Positions 50,865 through 63,000 of a stretch of 64,000 bases of DNA are shown here, one piece after another (the stretch's first letter is position 1; every line of letters starts with the position of its first letter). Position numbers and translations under genes: made by a program. Source of the DNA: Campylorhamphus procurvoides (taxonomy: Eukaryota > Chordata > Aves > Passeriformes > Dendrocolaptidae). The stretch covers positions 62,001 through 126,000 of the forward strand of contig WBMV01006595.1 of the NCBI GenBank assembly GCA_013396655.1. The letters are read 5' to 3'. The notes beneath the pieces are model-generated. The model had not been told where the DNA came from, did no database searches, and was given only the letters and a program-made list of their open reading frames with translations.

Positions 50865-51080
50865 TCAAGGATCCAGACTTGCTTCATGTTCCTCAGTTTC
50901 ATCAGGCAGTTCCTCAGCAGATGCACCACACATACTGTCCTGCCTATCTGCAGGCTGATTTAGCTCATCAGGTTCCCCAGCTGCAATCTGAGTTGTTTCT
51001 TCCTCCTCTTCTTCCTCAACTTCCCCATCATCCTCTACATCCATCTCAAACACCCTCACATGGCGGAGATTTGAACTTAG
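50865..51080 (-). CDS. ANAPC4: ANAPC4 terminal exon with stop codon
   Basis: 71 residues and TGA. It starts LSSNLRHVRVFEMDVEDD (conserved) and continues as a glutamate-rich tail with an uninterrupted E7 block, ending EASLDP. There is no lysine in the entire exon, unlike the human tail, which carries two SUMO-acceptor lysines. Confidence 0.95.
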   Translation of the reverse strand, partial: LSSNLRHVRVFEMDVEDDGEVEEEEEEETTQIAAGEPDELNQPADRQDSMCGASAEELPDETEEHEASLDP

Positions 51081-54000
51081 CTACAAAGACATGAGAGAAG
51101 AAGCTTCTGTTAATAAATAAATAAATAAAAGCACCAATACCATCTTAACTGTCAGCCAATAGCATTGAAAAGAGCCTTTATCTTTGAAACTGAGGTATCC
51201 GGGGAATTAGCAACTTTTTATTGCTTTACAGGCTGAAATGTAAAGCAAGCAGATTTATTAACTTCTGTTAAAGTTTTTCCACGTTGTTCTATGAGACAGG
51301 TGTGACAGTATCCTGACACACTTATAGCAGATTAAGAGAAAATAATCTGTTAAAAAAAAAAAAAAAGAAGTTTTGATAACTCTTACGTTACCACTCTCTT
51401 CAGTCATAGTACATTTTCTTTAATAGCTTACAGGCTTGTTCAGAGATACTGCACTTACCACACAAGAAACTTTTCTAATGCCATTTACAGAAACATACTG
51501 AGCTTTCATATTCTCCAGCACTCTCCACTGATTCTCCAAGAAGACTGTACGTGTGGGTATCTCACCACTCCGCTCATCCAGCCTGCACATAGTGAGGGAA
51601 AAAACCCACAAAGTCAGTACATAAGAAACAACTGCAGTTCTAAGAAACACCTCTAGTTTTTTACATCCAAGTTTCATTGTATCATATGGAAAAAGCAGAT
51701 AAGCATTTGAAACCATCATAATGCTTCCCCTTCTGCTCTCGAGTGGAGCACCCAACAGTAGAGACACAGCATGTCTCAACTGAGATAAAAACATTACAGC
51801 AGGTGAGAAGGGAGCTGTAAAGTCTGATCTTCCCACAAAGAACAGCTACAGCAGGATGAGGGTGGATTTCCTTCAAACCTCTCCTCTCCAAGAAGAGGAG
51901 TTTCTGAACACAACTCTGGACACAATGTCTCACAGACGTTTGGCCTCTGTGACCTTTCAAAGGTACATCACTACAGTTCACCTCCACTCACAAGGGCTCT
52001 ATGAAAACAAACCCTGCCTATCACTGCAGCCAGGATTACTCTGAACTTGCTCTTAATATTTGCTGTTCATTCTTCAATACACACCGTCTTTGCGGCTTAA
52101 AACAAATATTTACAGTTCAGTATGGCTCTTTATTTTGAGGCAAAAATGCATCTTTAAGCAAATCACCAGAGAAGAATAAGGAGAAAAAAGTAAAAGCAAG
52201 GGAGGCACAACAACTAAAAGATTGGATTCACTGCTTGAACTACACTGGCCTTTGTGTGTGCATTCACTTCTTCCAGGTGCTCTCCTCTCCCTGTACCAGT
52301 GCAGAGAGAGGTACCAAATCTGACGTTTCAAGGGTAAGCCCATAGTATTTCTAAGGGTGACTACAAGGGGAAAGATGAAGAAATACCTCTGTATCCTTAT
52401 TACAAGGCAGAGGTATATGAACAAATATGTAAAAAACATCCTAAATTGAAGTATTTTGACCAGTAAAGTTAGTATCTTCAAAAGAAATGAAGATTTCTGA
52501 TTCTAAGGGGTGTCTTCAGTTGATCCTTGCATTTGACGACAGCCAGGTATGTAGGTAGTATTGGTCTCAGAAAAGCAAAACCAATCCCACAAAACCCACA
52601 TAACAAACTGTTTAGGAAGCTTCCATCTCCACATTCTACTCTCCCTGGCACAAAAAGAGTTTCTGTTTTTAAAATACTTTCACACACACAAAGCACAAGT
52701 AACTATACACAGTTAGAATATTTACTTAATTAGGTTTTCAATTGTGCGTTTTCAGATTTGCTCAATGTTTTTCAGTACCTTTCCGTAGAATCCCAGATGA
52801 ATTTCCTATCTTGGTCCTCATCTGTGTATACTGAAGATAAAGGCAGCTGAGCCAAGACTCTCTCCTTCCCCTCTTGTTCCACACTCTCTTTCAGAACTAC
52901 AGTTACAGTTTCATCATCATAGAAGTGAGCATCCAAACAACTGTAGCATCTACAGGAAAATAATTTAGAAAGGATCAAGGAATGAGAGGGAATATAGAAC
53001 TAAAATATTTTAAGATTGCACAGGATTCATGTTAAAAGTATTCAGTAGTTAACAGTGAGCTTTCCTCTAAACGATAAAAAGGTCAGTCACACAGCTATGA
53101 CACTGAGAGATAGCCATAGCCATGGCACACTCCTGTATCATGCAGGAAAAATGATTCTGAAGGGGGGGGGAGAAATTATGAAAAAGAACAACTTACTAGC
53201 AATCTTCACATTTCAGATGAAATGTAAGAAACAGTAAACATAAACAACAAAATTTAGAAATACAGCTGAAGGTACTGAGTGCAATCACATCTGGCCTTTT
53301 TACAGGAAAAGGACGAGCTTAGTCTGCCATGTGCCTCCCAAGATGACTACATTTAGGCATATCAAGTCTTACATTACTGAAAGAATATCACAGATAAAGG
53401 TAATAGCTGTTTCCAGGTAGCTTTGTTTCTTACACATGTGCTAAAAGCTCTAGTTTTCAACTGGAAAACAATAATTTACTTAACCTTAAAATGGAGTACA
53501 AAGTAAGACTCCCACAACCCTGCAGCTTCATGCACCTGTGCTGTTTCTTACATGCTGTCTCACCCAGGTGTGTTAACTTAGAAGTTACATTAATGCAAAA
53601 TAAACACTAGAAAACATGATCTTTAATTCAGCAATCTGTAATTCTGGAAGAAAAATTAAGTATACTCACCTGGAGTCTAAGCTCTCATTGATACTGTTGT
53701 TTAAGATGTTTCCAAACTCTACTGCAAGTATCCCATTACTGACAGACCTAGAACAGTGTTAATTATCACAGTGGTTAATTCTTTTCCATTTATAGAGGAA
53801 CTGAAATCTCTTAACGGCAACAGTGGTATGAGATGGTGTAAGCCTATCTGAGCCTAGCACAATATATGGCTACACCCCAAAATGATGTAACTGGTGGATG
53901 GGAACCTTTTAAATTCTGCTCCTCAGAAAAATGTGACTAATGGCATCAAAAGGAAAACTGCATCTGGCTTATGGGATATAGTTCTTCTTTGCCAAACTCC

Positions 54001-57000
54001 TGGCTCAATTACCCAAGTCTCACATTTGTTAAGTTACTTGTTACTCTAAAGAGAAAGAGTTTAGATTGTTTTAGGTATCAATGAGAGAGGAAATAGAAGT
54101 CACACCACAGGGCAGTAATTTTGCCATCAGCAGCTCTCACCTGGAAATACAACACGTAGTTTCAACATGTGCTTTTCTTAGCAGTAAAATTGCTTTAAAA
54201 ATTCCCACCCCTACCACAGTTCACTGTGTGCTCAAATTAAGAGACACAGATAACAAAAATCAGTACTTTACAGATGGAAATAGTTTTTGTTGGTTTTTAA
54301 ATGGTGCTCCTTTCAGCCATCCCACTGGCAGAATGCAGCTTAAGCAGTTGTATTGGTACAAGTAGGCAGTGACAAACCACATTGTGAACACAGAAGCTCC
54401 TGAAGGTTCACAAATCTACACCCCAAAGAGATGCATTCTATTTGACGCACCTGTGAGTACACTTCCCATTTTTCCCAAAAGTATTACATTACAGGTTGCA
54501 AGGGGTTTATCAAAAAATACTATTTACAATAAGACAAAGCAACATCAGAAGCAGGATTTTCTCCAATTTTTCAGAAATTCGCACAAAAAAGTAATTCTGT
54601 GAGCAGCAAAACTAAGGGAGTCTGATTTATTTCCTTAGCCTAGAACTACCCATCTTAGGTATTGTGATCAGATTTTCTGAGTTCACAAACTCCTGCTGCA
54701 CTTCCTAATGTAATCCTCATATTCTCTAGTATCTAAGAGAGACTATATTCACACTGCTTCTTCCTTCTTTTTACAAATAGACTCAAATTGTAACTGTCTC
54801 TGTACATACGTGCCAAAGCTCACAAACCACTTTTTCCCTCTGTTTGTCTTACCTGGAAGTGTCAGTATGTCTCCTCAAAATGTGTATTTTGGAAATGGAA
54901 TTTTCTAATATGGTGAAGAGGACATAATGTATATTAGATGTTTTGTCATTCCACCTGCAACGTGGGGGAAGAAATGAGTATTTAGTTCAACTTCTAATAA
55001 CTGGTAAACTACACAGAACAAGGAGTAGCAGCATACTTACAGAAATGGCAGTTTACATAACTGAGGTGTGGAATCTTCACTGAAAAGGAAAAACCAAAAT
55101 AGTTTATAAAATGCTACTCATGCATGAGTTTTAGTTGCACATTTCTTTAGTTTCTTTTAGTAAAGAAATACCTTTGAGAAATTTTGTAGAGAGACATGCA
55201 GACTGCTTGATGCACTGACTTTCCAATTACATCCTGACAAATATAATAAAATTAGACCATAAAATACAGGCAGTTATTCATAATTATACACATTTTTAAG
55301 GCAAAATACCCCCAACCAACTAAATAAAAACCTCTCAGTACCTCTAAAAGAAAAATCCACCAATACTTATGCTGGAATAAACATCCCTAATGCAAACACT
55401 ACTGTCACTTCACATACTTGTTTCATGTTTCTTCATAATATAAGACTAATGAATTGCCAACTACACAGTTACTGGTACGCAGCACACACACAAAGATAAT
55501 TAACATTAAAACCAGATCCAAATAACGTGAGAACAGAAGATGTGAAACAAAAAAATCCCCCATTGTCCTCTCTCCAGCCAAAGGCTTGAGACATGCCCAC
55601 AGTGGTGAAGTTAGACTACACCCAAGCTGTAGGCACTCAAGGGCAAGGATTAAAGCTCCAGGCCTTGCTAAGCATAAGTAACTGCCTTCAGTTGACTGCT
55701 ACCCGAAAAAGAAAGTTACCACTTATAAAAGCTGAACTTACTGCTGGCTTTTGTAAACACTGATCAATGACCCCCTCCATTTGCCTTTTGACAAAATGCA
55801 GTGATTTCTCAGGATAGTAGGAAAACAGAAGTGGACTTTCTGTAAAAAAGAAAGCTAATTTTAAAAAGGCTTGTACCTCTACAAAAACATATTCCACCAT
55901 TAATAAAGTGACAAATTGAAATAAGTCTAGTTAAGAGTCAGTAAGTGGATGGATGGATGGACGGATGGACGGACGCATGGATGGACGGACGCATGAATGG
56001 ATGGACAACTAGCTAGTCACTGCAGCAGACAACGTGTGCCCAGACAACGTGCAGGGTCTCTTCCTTGCAGACACACATGATTGTGCTGCACAAACCCTTC
56101 AATAACACCTTTTAGCTTCAAAATTAGCCCTGCTTTGGTCGGATTAGATGACAGCCTAAATTTATTTCCCATTTATAAATTTTCACTCCAGTAACTCACT
56201 GGATTACAATATGAAACTAGATAAACAACTGAGAAATAGAAGTCTGCCTGCCCCTTCCACTTTTCTTCACAGCCTATTCAAAACTGCAAAGATAGAATTG
56301 CATTTACCCAAGAGCTAGAAACAGTTGTCATAAAATATCTTGTTCAAGCAAAACAATATCCATACTTTTTATGATTTGGTTTCAATAGGACTGATTTCTT
56401 CTTATGAAATTAACTACTTCATAAGAAAATATTCAGTTTTTGAGAAATAACTCCTTACTTATTTTAAGTACATAGTCTGTTTCTTTTCCAATATTTAGTT
56501 GGAAAAAAATCACAAAAATTACATAAACCAACAAAGCAATGTAAAACACCAAGGAAGGGTAGAAAGCGTCAACGGCAGAAGCATTACTTGTCCTGTAATC
56601 GTCTCAATACTTGCCAAATTAATACCAACCAAGCCACTTACAAACCATCATAAATCTTGCATAGTAACAGAAATGACCAGTCAATCAGTCTACACATTTA
56701 AAGTATAAAATGGATTTTTAAAGTATGCCTAAGAATACATTTTCTAAATACTATTTTCCAAACAAAAATGCTACCATATCTCCCCTTTTTATAGAACAGG
56801 CAGAAAAAGGCAACTGTTGCAAATTCTATTACACCACAGCTTATCCTGTCAAGGTTTTACAGTCTATGGTTTCTAAAGTTACATGAGAATTATTTTCAAC
56901 ATCAGCTCATTATAGTCTTTTACTTCTTTCTCACCACTAATTAACAAAATAATCTCAAACACCAGTGAAAAAGAACAAGTTCAGACACTTCACCCACGTA

Positions 57001-60000
57001 CAACCAAAGCATAACTATTACTTTCTCAAACTGGAATTAAGATATCCTAAAACAGACATCTTCTGGGATTCCTTCCAAGCCAACACTTCTGAGACTGGTA
57101 CAGAAAAGATAGGGAGCTACTAATACCTAGAAAACAGTAATTAACTGGGTAAGTAGCCATATAAAACCTGTATACAATAATAAGGCCCATTTAGTTTATT
57201 CTACTCAGATGAAGACCAATGATTAACACTACAGAAGTAACTCAGAAGCATGAAAGAACAGATTACTCTTCTATGTTTGCTACATTCTACATAGATCCTT
57301 GAGTAATTTTTATTTTTATGAAAGCACATTACCTTTAAGATGAGTACTATTTTTAAGAAAGTTAAACCACTGGTTTCCCTCTGTATTAGGTGGTGATACA
57401 AGGTCATCATCTTCATCTTTCAAGTACTAGAAAGGGAACAGACATTTTTAAGACTGCAATTTAAGGATAGGAAACATTAGAATTCACCTCCAACATTGCC
57501 CCCAGCAAGTGTATTAGACATATCCTGTTAAATTAACATGCCATAGTCTTAAAACTAGATATTTCACCCCTTTTAGAAACAATTAAAAAAATCAACTATT
57601 GCCTAAGATCACATGATGCTTTTTCCATAAGAAACTGATTTTTAAATCAAGTCTGATTTAAAATGTTTTGAAATCCAGTGATGAATGCCATAAAGACAAC
57701 ACATTTCAGTTTTACTGAAGCTGGCCTTTAGAGTTTTACTACTGCCGCCTGCAAAGATGTTTTATCCTTCTCCTAAAAATGCAGTATGTGTAATGTGAAA
57801 TTATAAGGCACATTTTTAAACACTCCTTTTCCTAATAGTAGGGGAAAACAATTAAAATATTCTCTTTTACCATTACTGATACATGCACCACAGAGCAAAA
57901 GGGCCAGGGAAGAAAAGGGGACACAGCTTTAAAAGTTTCTCCATCTAAGAATTTTCTCATTTATTCTTTTTGCATTTATTCCTTAGCTCTTTACCTGGCC
58001 AACTCTTTCCACATTGAAATACTTTCCTTTACGATTGTAAAGTTCTGGTGCCTGAAAAAATAATTTAAACAAACCCATTATTTAAACACAAAGTTAATGA
58101 GAAGCAGAGAACAAAAAGATGAATGAATTATTTTAAGATTTTTCAGACTCAGTTATTGGCAACAAAAATACAGTCAGATGCTGTACTTAGAAAACCAGTA
58201 CCACTCACCTCATTGAAGTGTTCAGTAAGAAAATCAGCAACAAATGTGATATCTTTTTGCGTCATCTAAAAGGAAAAAAAGCCCAGAAACAATGAGAAAA
58301 GCAAAGGGTAAGAAATACCCTTCAATGAGCACAAGCAGAGCTCCCTCAGCCAGTGCTCACATGGCAAGTGCTCTGCCCTCCAACCTGCTTGGGAGCCCTC
58401 AGTTGAACTCACCCCAGTTCATTCCTGTCTGTCTGGCACAGGCGGGCCCCACGCTGGAGGAAGCGCTCTAGATGCAATCTGACAAGTGCTAAATAAGGAC
58501 AGTAACTACTGCCCTTGACCTGCTGGCCATGCTCGCTCATACAGCCCTTGTTACCCCTGGCCACCCTTGCTGCAAGGGCACACTGCTGGCTCTTGCCCAG
58601 CTTGTACCCTCTGACATCTCCAGATCATCTCAGCAGAGCTGACATCTTCCCAGCCAAGCTGAGGCCCTGCTGTGCAATAGCAGGTGGTTACTCCTACCCA
58701 GGATGAAACCTCGCCATTTATCCTTGCTGACCTGCAGGAGGGCCCCACCTGTCCATTTCTCCAGCCTATTTCCCTCTGGAAGGCAACTCTGCCCTTAAGT
58801 GAGGGCAGAGTGATGGTGGCTGCAAATCCAGTGCCGGCATATTCCATCTCCTCTACCAGGTCATTGGTAAAGATGTTAAAATCCTGCTGTGGTTAACTTA
58901 GTCATTTCGGGTATATAAAGAGCTGCTATACACAGAGGCCTTGCACTAAAAACAGTAGTATTAACAAAGAAAACAGAAAAAGTAATTCATGCAAGACAGC
59001 ATACTAATGTGAATCTGCAGGCACCAACTTCTTCAGAAAAATGACAGACACTATCCTTTTAAGTTTTGGAACAAAACCAAACTTTTAATTCTGCTTTCAA
59101 GTCAAGCAGAATAGAGAGTACATCACCATTTATCAGAAAATGTTACTACTACCTTGTTCAGCTCTGGAAGCACATGATCTTCTGACATCCTCAACATGGC
59201 TGAGGGAAAAATTATATTCTTATTGCCTTTACACTGTTTTCCCAACATTCTTAATTTTTCATGTCTATGTAATAAGATACTGACATTAAAATAAAGTCAT
59301 CAGAAGCAGAAGCATCTGGAATGAAGAATTACAAACTGAGACTGAAATTAAGCCCCACTAGTCCCAATACCTTACAATACAAATCTTGAAGAATTTTTAT
59401 CTTTAATCTTTTCCAACTGTATTCTACTCTATTCAAGGCTGAGACAAAATTATTATAAAAAGGGGTTAATAAGAATTTATTCATGTACGTAATAAGAGCA
59501 GTAAGATGGATATATATAAAATACACGAATACTGTCATTTCCAGAATAACGTGTCTGAACAGAATTGCACAAAAGTAATTTTAAATCAGCAAGGCTTGGA
59601 TAAAATTCTCTGTTTAGTTTCAAAACAGAGTAAAGGAGAATTAGACTATACTTCAAATTTGGTGTAAACTAAATAAAGTCCTTTATTTTATCCAAGGCAA
59701 GACCAGCAAATTGGTCATGAAGCAGAAAACAGTTTGGAGTAACATTTCAGGTCAAGTATATACAATACCTACTACACACACTAAGTTTAATTAGGAACTA
59801 TCAAATTTATGATATATGTGTTTAATATTGTAAGTACTCATATTTCATCTACTGTATCCTTTTACATGTCCAGAAATTTTCTATTATAGCAATAAATAGA
59901 TGGTTATAACTAAGACTGGCCTGATGATTTGCCAATGTTTCAATGCTTACAACATATAACAGGTACTGGATGATTACTATGTCATCAAGCTTACCAACAT

Positions 60001-63000
60001 ACAGCCACCGAAAAAATGCCTTGAAGTTTTTCATACTACTGTCGATAACTCTGGGCAAGAAACAACAAAACAAATTATAAGACCTAACTGTCACAAGCTG
60101 CTCCAGGCTTAAGTCCCATCTTTTCTTCAGAAAGGCTTGCAAGAACTATCAGACTTTTTCCAAAATGCCCAATGCAACCTTTCAAGTAAGACATTCTTGA
60201 AGTATGAGTCTATGAGATGCAGTGAGACAAGATGAAAGCTCACCACCAACAGAGCAGCTTTGCTCTTCCAACCTCCTCTATCCCCAGCCACACGCGTCCC
60301 CTTCGATACAAGACTCATAGGAATGTTTCCCCTCTCCAGACTTTATACTTACTGAAGCAGCTCATTTGCCTTCAAGATGAAAGAACCAACAGCAGTAATA
60401 GCCTCTGTGAAAAAAGCTAACCATTATTATTAAGCTTTCAAAAGTGAAATCAAATCAGGTAAGTAGCAGACGCTACTGTACCTTCAATTCCAGATGCGTC
60501 TAATCCCAGAGACTCGTATTTTTGTTTCCATAAAGCCATTCCTTTCAATTCACTCAAGTGGTATAACAGTGCTTCAGAGCCACTAGGAACGAGGAGCAAA
60601 GAAGTATAATCTTTTAGTCACCCTTTGGCAATTCACTGCTTTGCTGCTGCTAATTATAATAGCATAATAATGCTATTATCATTTCATGTGCAAAGTGCAT
60701 TTAATCTATAATTTATTGGACATTCTGTGACCTACCTCTGCAAATGACTGATGACTAACTTCTGTATACTGGAATAGGAAGACTCTATGGACTGACCGAG
60801 TTTTTTTAAACCCTGTTAACAAAGAAATACAAGCACATAATAATAACTGTCCGTTAACTTATCAAACAATGATTAAAAGATACTGACCGAGATTGTTTTA
60901 GTATGTTTAACAAAATGTTAACATACCTTTACTGTCAGTTGGTTCATTAGTAACGCCTGAAGTTCCAGACTGAAGAAAGTGGGGAAGAGAACCAAATATA
61001 CATTTAATTTTGTGTTTCAACATCAAGTGCAAAATGCATACTCAGGTAAAACAACAGTAACTACCTTGCTTTGCCCCATAACAACAGCTGCATAAACTCA
61101 TCCTGAACAGAAGTGGTTGTATTCTTTTCCTGCCAGTCAAAATGATTGAAAGATTGGTGAAGAGATTAAATCCAGGCTACAAAATTATCTCACAAACACT
61201 TCAACTAAAGCATATTGGAGAACCCACCCATACCCTTGAATGCTGAAATCAGACTACTGATCACTGAAAATTTTGTTGTATTTTAAGTTTTTTTCAGTTG
61301 TATTACCCCCCCCCAAAAAATAAGCAGTTTACCATCACCAAAAATCTATTTTAAAAAATAAATTATATTATTCAATTAACTTCTGGCCACGGTCAATGAA
61401 CACAAAATTTAAACAAATCCAAGACCATCTCAATCACAGATGTTATACATGCTCTACTCACCTAGGATGTAAGTGCTGTTACTCAACAGTTACAGTAATC
61501 AGTTTAACAATGACTAAAGTACAAAGAGCATGATCTTAAACAGAAAGCAAACGAGCAACAGCAGGGCAAACTTTTAAAAGCTTCACTTTTGAGTAATTCA
61601 GAATAAATAAAACACATTAGTATCACAATACAGTCATGCTTGATTGTACTCAGCCATCTTCAGCATCAGAGTGCTTGACACACAAGCACTTCCAGGTTGT
61701 CTCTGAACTTAAGAGATTGCTACCTGGAGGCATCATGCTTAAACATTAAGATATGCAGTACATTAACATGAACAACAGAACTACTACATCAGTTTATCCA
61801 AAAGAATGGTTAATCCAAAGTACCTGTACAAACTTGGTGAGTCGTGAGTCCATCTGCATCAGTATTTCTTCCCATGCTTCACACATGCATGTCAATGACA
61901 ACTTTATATACTGTAATATAGAAACTGACATCAGTATCATTTCCTTTCTCCCATTCAACATCACATTCAATAACTGGATGTTACAATACAAAGGGAAGAG
62001 ATACTGCAGATCTTAGGTAAAACTTATTACCAAATTCCAAGTTAGAGCTCTACATTTACTTAAAACCAGCTTAAGCTTCCTACAAGTAAACATTTCATTT
62101 CACTTGCATTAAGAATATCAAAGCCTGTAAGAACTATGAACACGATTGTACCTGTAACAGAGTTGAAATGTGAGTAAACTTCCGGGCCATTCGAGTTACC
62201 TCAGGTAAGTAACTTGATAACAGACTAGTATCCAACTATAACAAATAAAACATGCAACAGTTAACAGATGATTTGTCTTTTAAGAAATTCTAGATTTACA
62301 GAAACTAAAGGGCAGATTGAAAGGACCCGCAGAAAAACCGTCAGTTTTTATTTAATTTAAGAAATTGATTTTAAGAGGAAAATACATGTCATTCAAAGAA
62401 GTAATAAATATTTTTAATAACTCTACAAAAACTCCTGATGAGATTCCTCATTCTGGAGTTCTAATAGCAATAGTTTTAAAGATGACTGTTCTGGATAGAT
62501 GGGATAGTCAAAAGCATAGCTGTTATGCCTTTTGTGTGCTGAATGAAGAAAATTTCAATAACTGTAACTGTAATTGAATAAATGAATGTTGTTTTAAAAT
62601 AATGCCTCAGACTATCATTGACAGTCTTATGAGTGAAACTGCATGTTTACATCATAAATCCAAAAGCGAAACTGGGAGGAATTTCAGAAAAGCTGGAAAC
62701 AGTAGTTTGTGGGCTTTTTCTGCAAATAATAGGAAAGTAATAAAGCTACCCGAACACAAAATAAAGCAGTTTTACTTCTAAATGACATTTTTAGATTACT
62801 TTACTTGCCTGAAAATACATTATCTCTGCTTCGCTGTCTGAAGGGTCTCGTATCTCTGTAATAACTGACAGTGACTTCAAATCACTAGACAAACACAGTC
62901 CACGACAAGAACCTGCCACCTGAAGGATTCCAGTTTAAAAGTTAATAAAATACCACATTTCCTCTAAGATGTATTTACTTCTCTAACACACTGACATACA

